64,000 bases of DNA, taken from contig NC_079323.1 of assembly GCF_029931775.1 (NCBI RefSeq), positions 1,151,001-1,215,000 of the forward strand. Direction: 5' to 3'. Below are positions 32,501-39,894 of this stretch, in pieces; within the stretch, counting starts at the first letter, position 1, and every line of letters starts with the position of its first letter. The DNA comes from Euleptes europaea (Eukaryota > Chordata > Lepidosauria > Squamata > Sphaerodactylidae). A program made the translations under genes and the position numbers. A model generated the notes under the pieces. The model saw nothing but the letters and a program-made list of their open reading frames with translations. It was not told the DNA's origin and did not search any database.

Positions 32501-34551
32501 TTGGTTTATTGAGAATTATTGAGTTTATTAGTGGTATATATGAGTTGTTTGTTATTTGTTTGTTGAATATACCCTATATAGAGCCATCGTGCTGTTTTTT
32601 GTTAGTTATTCTCTTTCTATTGCCAGCATTAAAGTTCCAATTCTACTTTTTTGCTGATGATGCAGTTCTCCTATCAAGAACAACACCCGGATTGTCCTCC
32701 CTGATGAGGCCTTTTGTCTCTTATTGTCTAGAAGAACATCTGATAGTTAACGATAAAAAATCCAAGGTCGTCGTTTTTGGCAAAAAATCTCATGTACACC
32801 ATAAGTGGCAAATTTATGGTAATGATATTGAGGAGGTCCCCTATTTTAAATACCTAGGGGCTTAGTTTGACCAGAGATTAACTTGGTCAGTGCAATCTGC
32901 TCATGTTAAAAGACTGGCTATAGCGGCAGCAAATATTATTTGTCATTTCTTTTATTCACCTGGAGCTCAGTATATCCCAGCCCCCATTAAACTATTCAAC
33001 GCCAAGGTGGCTGCACAAAGTTTATAAGGGGCTGGTATCTGGACTGACAAAATAGGGGAGTCCTTCAGGTTCGACCAGAACCAACGGTTGAAATTAAATC
33101 AAAAGAGTTTCCGTCTAGACACTAGGAAGAATTTTCTAACCGTTAGAGCGGTTCCTCAGTGGAACAGGCTTCCTCGGGAGGTGGTGAGCTCTCCTTTCCT
33201 GGAGGTTTTGAAGCAGAGGCTAGATGGCCATCTGTCAGCAATGCTGATTCTGTGACCTTAAGAAGATGAGAGGGAGGGCATCTTGGCCATCTTCTGGGCA
33301 TGGAGTAGGGGTCATTGGGTGGGTGGGGAGGTAGTTGTGGATTTCCTGCATTGTGCAGGGGGTTGGACTAGATGACTCTGGTGGTCCCTTCCAACTCTAT
33401 GATTCTATGATTCTGTTCAATTCTTCTTAAATCCCTAGTTCCACCTCCAGAATTCCAGCTGTGTTGAGGGGGTGGCAATTCCTCTGAGCGGAATTGGGAC
33501 AATCATCTCTCGAAGCTCTGCCCTGGATGAAGGCCTTTCCTCTCAAAGTTAAAATTATGGCTCCCTCCAATTGATCAGGGAGGGTCCTTATGTTTCCCAT
33601 AGGGATAAACCTGTAGAGCAACAACTTCAGCTCCTTAGGCTTCCCTTGGACTCCCTTCAATCAGTCACCAGACAGGAAGCTATGAGCATAATTAAGAAAT
33701 GTTTAGTTAGGTACAATGAGAACAGTGCGATCTGTAGAGCACGACATGTTTGTTCTGCCTAATTTGTTGGTATAAACGACGCAGTTCTATCGCCATGCTC
33801 AAGGACTGGCCTAGAGGTTATTGAATCGATGCCAGGAGTACTTGTACCGCTAATGGTCTGGTGTGAAACTACATGAAATGTAAGCGAAATGTAAAATACT
33901 GGTATTTTTGAAGTCCTGGAAACCACTTAAATGGGTAATTAATGGCAATCTACTTGAGCAGGTTAAATACTTTGAATATCTAGATATTTACTTTCATTAC
34001 AATGCATCTTGGAAAACTCACTACCAATTTGCAGTTAAAGCAGCCACTTCAGCCTGGAACGTGTTGCTAATTACCAAGCATAAATGGCCTAAAGGTCAAT
34101 ATCAGCACCTTAAATTGAGCCCGTAAGCAAACTGGAAGTCAACACTGATGGAACAAGATGGGAGTGATACGGGCCCTATGACCCACTCCAGTCAACACTC
34201 TGGCTGTAGCATTTTGTACCAACTGTAGCTCCCAGAGAGTCTTCAAGGGCAGCCCCATATAGAGTGCACTGCAGTAATCTAATATAGGTTTTACCAGGAC
34301 ATCCCCCTCCCCCCCGCCCAGTGGCAAGATCTTTTCTGCTCAGGAAGGTTGAAAGACATCTGGAAAAGCGCTTAAAAGCAACTTACATTGCACTGGGAGG
34401 CTGTGACTTCATCGAAATGAAAGAACAGAGACCAAATCACGCCGAAGAGTAACCCGCACAGCGGGCAGCACACCGTCCCAACAACCAGGGTGGTGAAGCG
34501 GAGCCGGAAGAGTGTCTCATCCCCATCCAAGGGCAGCAGCGCTTGGAACAT
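20444..34551 (-). CDS. PGAP2: PGAP2 copy b: tandem paralogue of PGAP2 (five coding exons)
   Basis: Coding exons in transcript order are 34387-34551, 30771-31023, 27350-27456, 22838-22946 and 20444-20574. Their lengths (165, 253, 107, 109, 131 nt) are identical to copy a. All splice borders are intact and the frame is open for 254 codons plus TAG. The start reads [19 protein letters not shown] and the end [18 protein letters not shown] count about 57 residue differences from copy a: 13 of 55, 24 of 84 and 14 of 36 in the first three exons, but 4 of 36 and 2 of 43 in the last two. Several fall at positions that copy a shares with mammals, for example Arg to His in RYVWxFCIG and Arg to Trp in YFxHN. 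It may be a diverging paralogue or a gene decaying without frame loss. No own promoter was recognised. The role is inferred from the family: GPI-anchor lipid remodelling. Confidence 0.9.
20785..21000 (+). mobile_element. tRNA-derived SINE family C
   Basis: In the last intron of PGAP2 copy b. Ends in ATAAATAAGTAAATAA. Absent from the matching place in copy a. Confidence 0.85.
21001..22070. other. Intronic sequence, nothing recognised
   Basis: About 1.07 kb in the last intron of copy b. A G run lies at 21,747-21,759. No repeat or exon seen. Confidence 0.4.
22075..22345 (+). mobile_element. D-family fragment followed by SINE B 3' part
   Basis: D fragment at 22,075-22,185, then family B from CATCTCCAGTTAAAGGGACC to GCAGCTTCATGTGT. 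Confidence 0.75.
22470..22676 (+). mobile_element. D-family repeat
   Basis: Near-consensus copy with both ends (CTAGGGTTGCCAGCCTCC and GGGACCTGGCAATC). Confidence 0.88.
22838..22946 (-). CDS. PGAP2: PGAP2 copy b, fourth coding exon
   Basis: 109 nt between the acceptor CAG (22947-22949) and the donor GTAAGA starting at 22837. It encodes [20 protein letters not shown] and [16 protein letters not shown], with only 4 differences from copy a. Confidence 0.9.
23173..23605 (+). mobile_element. D-family repeat split by SINE family C
   Basis: The D repeat (23,173-23,230 and 23,467-23,605) is interrupted by a reverse SINE C at about 23,231-23,466. The same D/SINE C junction occurs in copy a at 42,848-43,020, so this nesting predates the duplication. 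Confidence 0.85.
23700..24155 (+). mobile_element. CR1 LINE 3' end
   Basis: ORF2 end ([14 protein letters not shown]) and 3' UTR finishing in two ATGATTCT units. Confidence 0.88.
24480..25060. other. Intronic segment near-identical in both PGAP2 copies
   Basis: Matches 43,860-44,430 with few differences, apart from C-run lengths. Open frames on both strands look compositional. Confidence 0.7.
25060..25320 (-). mobile_element. 5S rRNA-derived SINE, two partial copies
   Basis: GGTTTGCCATCGCCTGCCTC and ACTAACCAGGGCTGACCCTG mark the body and the 5S-like head in reverse. Confidence 0.82.
25321..26080 (-). pseudogene. CR1-like LINE family G, longest copy
   Basis: The minus strand encodes [20 protein letters not shown], then [18 protein letters not shown], then [20 protein letters not shown] and [13 protein letters not shown], 157 codons of ORF2 C-terminus plus 3' UTR. 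Inserted in an intron of PGAP2 copy b. Confidence 0.88.
26085..26430 (-). mobile_element. 5S-derived SINE pieces (three)
   Basis: Three serial fragments with GATCTGATGAGATCAGGCTA and GACCCTGCTTAGC motifs in reverse. Confidence 0.75.
26588..26800 (-). mobile_element. D-family repeat
   Basis: Reverse copy ending ACCTGGAGGTTGGCAACC. Confidence 0.85.
26896..27066. mobile_element. Short inverted-repeat transposon (hAT-like MITE)
   Basis: The ends AGGGGCACTTTCACACAT and AGGGGTACTTTCATACAT are inverted copies, and the TGAATAAT and TTTCAATCCACTTTCA blocks pair internally. The matching site in copy a (about 49,684) lacks it, so it arrived after the duplication. Confidence 0.7.
27085..27293 (-). mobile_element. 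D-family repeat, copy-b-specific
   Basis: Near-consensus, both ends present. Copy a lacks it between GCCAAGC and the exon, so it is younger than the duplication. Confidence 0.88.
27350..27456 (-). CDS. PGAP2: PGAP2 copy b, third coding exon
   Basis: 107 nt between the acceptor CAG (27457-27459) and the donor GTACGG starting at 27349. It encodes [20 protein letters not shown] and [16 protein letters not shown]. It shows the highest divergence rate from copy a, 14 of 36 residues. Confidence 0.86.
27703..27896 (-). mobile_element. D-family repeat abutting the Penelope-like element
   Basis: Reverse copy whose last bases (ACCTGGAGGTT) run directly into the Penelope-like end. Confidence 0.8.
28216..28249 (-). 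ncRNA. Hammerhead-ribozyme-like motif in Penelope-like end repeat
   Basis: The minus strand reads CTGATGA (28243-28249), a short hairpin, then GAAAC (28225-28229), a five-base loop and GTT (28217-28219). This is the type I hammerhead order: CUGANGA, stem II, GAAA, short stem III, NUH. Penelope end repeats are known to carry such motifs. Stem II is weak (about 3 bp with a G-U pair). Activity is untested. Confidence 0.5.
28634..28957 (-). pseudogene. GIY-YIG endonuclease segment of the Penelope-like element
   Basis: About 107 residues beginning [20 protein letters not shown] and continuing KTRIGEH. The Y-I-V...Y-V-G spacing, the Cys pair, the following Lys and Arg and the His match the GIY-YIG nuclease fold fused to the C-terminus of Penelope reverse transcriptases. 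It is a remnant of a dead element, not a host gene. Confidence 0.7.
28977..29234 (-). pseudogene. Second coding remnant of the Penelope-like element
   Basis: About 85 residues beginning [18 protein letters not shown] lie just inside the right end repeat. The position (5' on the coding strand) suits the N-terminal part of the element's protein. No known domain is recognised by eye. Confidence 0.45.
29314..29929. mobile_element. Non-autonomous hAT-type DNA transposon nested in the Penelope-like element
   Basis: The terminal inverted repeats CAGGGGTGGGGAACC and CAGGGATGGGGAACC bound 616 bp. They are flanked by a perfect 8-bp target duplication TTGTACAT (29306-29313 and 29930-29937). Eight-base duplications and CAGGG ends are typical of hAT. 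The interior has no transposase, a D-repeat fragment (about 29,382-29,460) and a polypurine tract. Confidence 0.88.
29575..29770 (+). repeat. Polypurine (GA-rich) tract
   Basis: Nearly 190 bases of almost uninterrupted purines, mostly GGAA/GAAA units, inside the hAT element. Low complexity; the open frames over it are meaningless. Confidence 0.85.
30292..30683. repeat. Nested palindrome: AT-rich inverted element within inverted D-repeat starts
   Basis: An AT-rich inverted repeat (about 30,345-30,496 and 30,499-30,616, centred on GCCCTGTGGGGC) is bracketed by D-family ends facing each other (30,292-30,345 and about 30,655-30,683). No coding capacity. It lies in the intron of copy b just downstream of its second coding exon. 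Confidence 0.6.
30771..31023 (-). CDS. PGAP2: PGAP2 copy b, second coding exon
   Basis: 253 nt between the acceptor CAG (31024-31026) and the donor GTGAGT starting at 30770. It encodes [20 protein letters not shown] through FFSSSENY. It has the largest number of differences from copy a, 24 of 84 residues. Confidence 0.88.
31275..31750 (-). mobile_element. CR1 LINE 3' end
   Basis: Reverse copy. ORF2 end ([20 protein letters not shown]) and tail GGTCATCTAGTCCAGCC. Confidence 0.87.
32100..32620. repeat. Inverted repeat flanking a tRNA SINE
   Basis: The block around ATATTCAACAAACAAATAAC (32,187) recurs reverse-complemented near 32,540-32,580. The left copy also has a (CAA)n run at 32,127-32,160. 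A SINE occupies the middle. Confidence 0.6.
32262..32480 (+). mobile_element. tRNA-derived SINE family B
   Basis: Complete copy inside the LINE region. Confidence 0.9.
33040..33425 (+). mobile_element. CR1 LINE 3' end
   Basis: [20 protein letters not shown] coding end and full 3' UTR with terminal octamers. Confidence 0.88.
33426..34135 (+). pseudogene. Degraded LINE reverse transcriptase 3' part
   Basis: Short frames such as [14 protein letters not shown] and [20 protein letters not shown] resemble the region after the LINE palm. They probably belong to one or two old copies related to the fragments at 31.8-33.0 kb. Confidence 0.5.
34139..34330 (-). repeat. LINE-like fragment
   Basis: Contains a phrase common to reptile LINE 3' regions (GAGTGCACTGCAGTAATCTA). 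The minus strand has weak coding similarity ([20 protein letters not shown]). Confidence 0.4.
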
Positions 34552-34561
34552 GCTGCTGAAC
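34387..34561 (-). CDS. PGAP2: PGAP2 copy b, first coding exon
   Basis: Acceptor TAG at 34562-34564, ATG at 34549-34551, donor GTAAGT starting at 34386. It encodes 55 residues ([10 protein letters not shown] to TASQCN). Exon length and the ten bases before the ATG mirror copy a. About 20 nucleotide differences from copy a give 13 replacements. Confidence 0.88.
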
Positions 34562-34689
34562 CTATACGTGGGAAAAGACGGCACCTCCCTGAAATTTAAC
34601 TTTAAAACGGGGGTTGGGAATGGGGAGAGAGCTCTCCTTCTTTCCCATATGGTTGAGGAGAAAAGTCTAAAGAATGCACAGAAGGTTTA

Positions 34690-34995
34690 TCTGCCAGCAT
34701 GGTGTAATGGTTCAGAGTGGTGATTTGGAGCGGTGGAGTGTGATCTGGAGAACCGGGTTTGATTCCCTGGTCCTCCACATGAGCAGCAGATGCTAATCTG
34801 GTGAACTGGATTTGATTCACTGCTCCTACACATGAAGCCAGCTGGGTGACCTTGAGCAAGTCACATTCTCTCAGCTTCACCTACCTCACAGGGTGACTGT
34901 TGTGGGGCGGGGAAAGGAAGGGGATTGAAAGCTGGTCTAATTCTTTCTTAAGTGGTAGAGAAAGTTGGCATATAAAAACCAACTCTTCTTCTTAA
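34690..34995 (+). mobile_element. tRNA-derived SINE family A
   Basis: Complete copy just upstream of the first coding exon of PGAP2 copy b. Absent at the same place in copy a. Confidence 0.88.
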
Positions 34996-35334
34996 TCAGA
35001 ATTCAAAGGTTGTTTTGGCTGACCAAGATTAAAATGTTATCTCAGCTCTTCTTTGCCTCCCATTGCCTAGCTTTTAAAATAAAGACACACACCCCGACTC
35101 CAACCTGTTGCCTTGCCCATCGTGTCTCCTTGTGAGATGCTACCCCTACCTGGGCACAGCAGCATACTGGAAACCGGCATTTTAGTGGCACAGCCAAGCA
35201 TTGGCAAATGGAACAGGGCAGCAGCAAAGAAGGAGGATACAAGAGGGCTTCCCCACACAGACTTTGCCTGAAAACCTCGCCCTCCCCTTGGCTGGATAAC
35301 AACTCCTCTGCACCAGCCCTTGCCAACAAACTCC

Positions 35335-35735
35335 CAAGGGGCTGTGGCTCAGTGGAAGAGCCTGGTCCCAGGTTCAATCTCTGGTAGCATCTTCAGTTGA
35401 AAGGACCAGGCAGCGGGTGATGGGAAAGACCCTCCGCCTGAGAGCTACTAGTCAGAGTAGGCAGTACAGACATCGATGGACCAAGGGTCTGATTCAGTGT
35501 AAGGCAGCTTCATGTATCCATGTGTCCATTTATTGCGGGTGGGGCTTTGGCTCTGTGGTAGAACCTCTGCTTTGCATGCAGAAGGTTCTAGGTTCAATCC
35601 CTGGCATCTCCAGTAGGTGATGTGAAGGATCTCTACCTGAGACCCTGGAAAGCTGCTGCCACTGTCTGAGTAGACAATACTGACATTGATGGACTGATGC
35701 TCTGATTTAACGTAAGGCAGATTCACCATCTCCAG
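35335..35735 (+). mobile_element. Two tRNA SINE family B copies in tandem
   Basis: 35,335-35,530 and 35,545-35,735. One equivalent copy remains at 52,370-52,540 in the other block, so at least one predates the duplication. Confidence 0.85.
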
Positions 35736-36104
35736 AGTGGGGGGGGGGTCCTCATTAAGAAGTGCAGAACTGAGCTTCTCACAGCCGCCCCCATTCTGCC
35801 ATTCTACCAAATATCACCATGCCATCCTGTTCTTTGGGTTAAACTAGAGATCTAAGGCACTGGGTTTCTGCTGGGGTCCCACTCTGAGACCAGCCTGGAG
35901 CCTCTCCAATAAAGGGAAATTATTCTTTCACAATTCATAGCAGTCGACACCATTTATTCTATCATTTAAAAGCATTGTGGGCTGGATGTGTCTAGTATAC
36001 ATGTTGATTATATACATATGGTATATATAAAGGGGAAATATGTCTATAATATGAGGGGTGTCATTCTGTACTGTTTTCCCCCTTCAAAAAAAATGGAGAC
36101 CCAG

Positions 36105-36590
36105 CCTAGGGTTGCCAACCTCCAGGTAGTTATATTAAAAAAATCAGCACGCATGACCAAATTAACTGGTGCAAGTATATTGTATACAATTCCATATGCA
36201 CACAATCCCCGTTACTTGTGCTATGCTGGTTTTGTACAGCGTCTTTATAATTGACAACATGGTGCCCTATCTCTTTTGATAGCCTTGGAATTGTAAACTG
36301 CATTTTATGCATTTTGATTGTTTTGAAATTGTACACAGTATACTTGCATTGGTCAATTTGGTCATACGTGCTGATTTTTTTGTATAACCTCCACGTAGTA
36401 GCAGGAGATCTCCTGCTATTACAACTGATCTCCAGCCGATAGAGATTAGTTCCCCTGGAGAAAATGGCCACTTTGGCAACTGGACTCTATGGCATTGAAG
36501 TCCCTCCCCTCCCCAAACTTCACCCTCCTCAGGCGCCACCCCAAAAACCTCCCACCGGTGGCGAAGAGGGACCTGGCAACCCTAATCCAG
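36105..36590 (+). mobile_element. D-family repeat split by an inverted-repeat transposon
   Basis: D parts at 36,105-36,128 and 36,393-36,590 surround the element at 36,129-36,392. Confidence 0.85.
36129..36392. mobile_element. Non-autonomous DNA transposon with about 60-bp terminal inverted repeats
   Basis: The ends share AAAAAAATCAGCACG...TGACCAAATT in inverted orientation. It is inserted in a D-family repeat, whose CCTCCAGGTAG is repeated as CCTCCACGTAG on the far side. A 10-11 bp duplication would suit a Mutator-like element, but the family is not certain. Confidence 0.7.
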
Positions 36591-36999
36591 CCCTGTGCTG
36601 GGATCAGAGGGTAAAGGGGGAGCTGCCTGCCTGGCATTCAACACCCCCCCTTCCCGTGTTTGTGCACATGGGGGTGGGTAGCTGAAGTCCCGCAAGCACC
36701 ACAAGTCAGCCTTCCACCCTGGCTTAACACCCCTCCTGTCCCCTCCCGAGCTCGGCCTGCCACTTCCTATTCCCCCACCCCAGCGCTGCCCTGGAACCCG
36801 GCAAATCTCCACAAATTTCCCAATCCGGAGTTGGAAATCCTGCTGGGCTGGCCAGTCCTATGCCCTTGATGGCAGGTTACCCTCCACCTTTCCCAACTGG
36901 GACTGAAGGTGCATCACACAGCATCAGTCGGTGCAGTCAAATAGGGTGAGGAGGCATCTAACCAACAGGACTGCAGACGTCTGAAAGAAGGCATCCGTA

Positions 37000-37135
37000 T
37001 GAAACATGTCAACCTGCACAAACCTGCACTTCTGAAGAAGTGAGCTGTGGCTCACGAAAGCTCCTACCCTGCCAGAAAATATTTTTGTTAGTCTTTAAAG
37101 TGCGACTGGACTCTTGCTCTTTTCTACTACTGCAC
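37000..37135 (+). repeat. Interspersed repeat carrying the hammerhead-like motif
   Basis: Contains the phrase GTGAGCTGTGGCTCACGAAA and then a tail TTAGTCTTTAAAGTGCGACT. Related sequence occurs in reverse at 62.27-62.36 and 62.68-62.73 kb. The family is widespread in reptiles; I place it with Penelope-like end repeats only tentatively. It is absent at the matching point of the copy a block (about 59.19 kb), so it probably inserted after the duplication. Confidence 0.55.
37032..37063 (+). ncRNA. Hammerhead-ribozyme-like motif in an interspersed repeat
   Basis: CTGAAGA (37032-37038) is followed by a perfect 6-bp stem GTGAGC/GCTCAC with loop TGTG, then GAAAGCTC (37056-37063). The conserved CUGANGA and GAAA core and an NUH site (CUC) are all present. 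Stem III would be the self-complementary AGCU, as in minimal hammerheads that work as dimers. Confidence 0.55.
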
Positions 37136-37337
37136 AAGAAATGTTATTTCCTAAAGTAGGAATAGAATGTGGTGAGAGCAAGATGAAAACCGACCGCACC
37201 CAAGCCATGCGAACCGCAGCGCTGTTCAAGATTGTGGCCTGATTTTTGAGGCAGGGAACAAGGAAGGTGTCCCTTGGCAGGATCGCTCAGGAAGGACTGG
37301 ATGGTCCCTGGCGCAAGCCCTGACCTTTCCACTTAGG

Positions 37338-37490
37338 GCTGCCAACCTCCAGGTGGTGTCTGGAGATCTCCTGGGTTTACAACTGAGATCAGTTCACCTG
37401 GAGGAAATGCCCATGTTGGAAGATGGACTCTATGGTATTATACCCCATTGAAGTCACTCCCAAAACCTCATCTTCCTCAGGCAACCCTGT
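37338..37490 (+). mobile_element. D-family repeat, copy-b-specific
   Basis: Absent from the matching copy a sequence near 59,395. Confidence 0.75.
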
Positions 37491-37642
37491 CCCCACCCCC
37501 GTGTTCCACACCCCGCATCTGCTCCAGGCTGTTTCTGTCCGTTCCTTTTGCTGTGTTGCAAAGTTTTTATAATTTTTTGGCACCTCCAGAGGTTGGTTGT
37601 TTCTCAGTTCTCTCAGGAGGGTTGTACTTTGTGTGCACTTCA

Positions 37643-37860
37643 TAAGAACATGAGAAAGGCCCTGCTGGATCAGACCCAGGCCCATCGAGTCCAGCAGTCT
37701 GTTCACCCAGGGGCCAACCAGGTGCCTCTAGGAAGCCCACAAACAAGATGACTGCAGGCAGCAGCATTAACCTGCCTGTGTTCCAAAGCAACTGATAGAA
37801 TAGGCCTGCTCTTCTTATCATGGAGAATAGGTGTCCATCATGACTAGGAGCCATTTGTTC
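37643..37860 (-). mobile_element. Family G LINE 3' UTR
   Basis: Reverse copy starting CATAAGAACATGAGAAAGGC. Confidence 0.85.
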
Positions 37861-38009
37861 TTCCAGGCTGGGTGGCAGTCTGGCAGACAGCTCAGGTTGC
37901 AGTGTGTAACCCAGTGTTAACCCTTGATACCAGGGAAACAGAAGCATCAAGGGTGCAATCAGTTCTGTGTGTGAGACTTGCACCGTACTTGAGTTACGCA
38001 TCAATTTAC

Positions 38010-38385
38010 TCCTTCTGCTCTTGACCTCAGAGACTAGGACACGGAGTAATGGATTTAAACTAAGAGAAAAGCCATTCCACCTAAACATTAGGAAGAACTT
38101 TCTGACAGTGAGGGCGGTTCGACGGTGGAATGTGCTGCCTCGGAAGGTGGTGGAGTCCCCTTCTTTGGAGATCTTTAAGCAGAGTCTGGATGGCCATCTG
38201 TTGGGAGCACTTTGATTGTGAGATCCTGCACGGCAGGGGGTTGGACTGGATGGCCCTTGAGATCTCTTCCAACCTTGTGTGATTTTTTTTGGGGGGGGGG
38301 AGGGAGGTAGTTGTGAATCTGCTGCATTGTGCAGGGGGTTGGACTAGATGACCCTGGTGGTCCCTTCCAACTCTATGATCCTATG
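38010..38385 (+). mobile_element. Two CR1 LINE 3' ends
   Basis: A chicken-like CR1 ([20 protein letters not shown], ending TTCCAACCTTGTGTGATT) followed by the tail of a second subfamily. Confidence 0.85.
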
Positions 38386-38554
38386 ACCTCTGACCAGCTC
38401 AGTGGCCGGGGACATTTTGATATGCGTGCTTGGAGGGCGGATTTGATTGCGCCCAGGTGCAGCAGTTTACCTGCTCAGAGTTTTATCCCAGCCCCCTCTT
38501 TGGTTAGGTCACCCAGGAAGGGATCTCATGCCTCCACCCAAGAGAGTAGGAATC

Positions 38555-38695
38555 TATGGCAGAGGCTCTCCAAGGTCTCAGGTGGAGATCTTCAGCATCA
38601 CCTTCTGCCTGGACCTTTTACCTGGAGATGCCAGAGACTGAACTTGGGACCTTCTGCATGGAAACCAGAGGCTCTTCCACAGAGCCACGGCCCCC
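38555..38695 (-). mobile_element. tRNA-derived SINE family B, partial
   Basis: Reverse, 5' two thirds. Confidence 0.8.
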
Positions 38696-38774
38696 ACGCA
38701 ACATTGTCAAAAGTCACCTGCCCAAATGGCATCAGCTACAGCTGCCACAAATGGGGATGCCTTCCTCCCCCACT

Positions 38775-39476
38775 GCCAGCATGGTGTAATGGTTAAGAGG
38801 GGTGGTTTGGAGTGGTGGACTCTGATCTGGAGAACCGGGTTTGATTCCCCACTCCTCCACATGAGCGGCGGAGGCTAATCTGAGGAACTGGATTTAAGAA
38901 CATAAGAACATAGGAAAGGCCCCATTCTGGATCAGACCCAGGCCCATCAAGTCCAGCAGCCTGTTCACACAGTGGCCAACCAGGTGCCTCTAGGAAGCCC
39001 CCAAACAAGGCGACTGCAGCAGCACCATCCTGCCTGTGTTCCACCATACCCAAAATAATAGGCATGCTCCTCCAATACCAGAGACAATAGGTATGCAGCA
39101 TGACTAGTATCCATTCTAACTAATAGCCATGAATACCCCTCTCCTCCATGAATATGTCCACTCCCCTCTTAAAGCCCTCCAAGCTGGCAGCCATCCCCAC
39201 ATCCTGGGGCAGGGAGTTCCACAATTTAACTATGTGTTGTGTGAAAAAATACTTCCTTTTATCTGTTTTGAATCTCTCACCCTCCAGATTTGTTTCCCCA
39301 CTCCTCCACATGAAGCCAACTGAGTGACCTTGAGCTAGTCACACTCTCAACCCCACCTACCTCACAAGGTGTCTGTTGTGGGGAGGGGAAGGGAAGGTGA
39401 TTGTAAGCCGGTTTGAGTCTCCCTTAAGTGGTAGAGAAAGTCGGCATATAAAAACCAACTCTTCTTCTTCATGTCT
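38775..39476 (+). mobile_element. SINE family A split by a family G LINE
   Basis: The SINE (38,775-38,895 and 39,287-39,476) is interrupted by a reverse LINE at 38,896-39,286, with GATTT duplicated at both joins. Confidence 0.85.
38896..39286 (-). mobile_element. Family G LINE 3' end nested in SINE A
   Basis: Encodes [20 protein letters not shown] and [15 protein letters not shown] on the minus strand. Confidence 0.85.
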
Positions 39477-39894
39477 TGGGGGGGCTGCTACATGCCGTGT
39501 CCCCTGAGGGGGCGCTCGTTCAGCAAAAGGGGCTTCCAAGCAGGGGCTCGCCAAGTCTCATGATCTTCCTACCCCTCCCCAGGGGTTATGGTGCAGGGGG
39601 CGTCCCCCAGGCCAGGGCCTCTCTCTGCCCAGGACCCGGGGGGCCAGAGCCGAGCAAAAAGCCCTGTTCTGATGCCCCGGCAGATGCCAAGACCCGGGCC
39701 AGGCGGGCCACTCCGGGGACTCATCCTGCGTGGTGCCTCTGATGCTTGGGTGAGAGCCGAGGCAAGGGAGGGGCAGGCTAGCAGGGTGATGGAAACGCGG
39801 GTCTGGCAAGGAGTTTAAATGGAGCGAGCAGGCCCACCCCGGAGCGTCTCCAAAAGATGCAACACTCTGTAGAACCGCCCAGAGACTTTATGAA

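Larger units (their letters stand above)
31750..33040 (+). pseudogene. LINE reverse transcriptase fragments
   Basis: Pieces of a non-LTR reverse transcriptase. [12 protein letters not shown] with RLWHKL appears near 31,812-31,951. A catalytic-region variant [14 protein letters not shown] followed by FKYLGA appears near 32,640-32,865. The order and motifs are those of a LINE palm domain. It is interrupted by a tRNA SINE at 32,262-32,480. Confidence 0.7.
19987..37600. repeat. Tandem segmental duplication, copy b block
   Basis: Noncoding segments collinear with the copy a block include 19,987-20,760 with 41,005-41,760, 22,640-23,270 with 42,310-42,910, 24,480-25,320 with 43,860-45,170, 34,560-35,760 with 51,910-52,570, and 36,890-37,335 with 59,090-59,395. 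Both blocks are in the same orientation. Later insertions account for the size differences. Confidence 0.85.
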
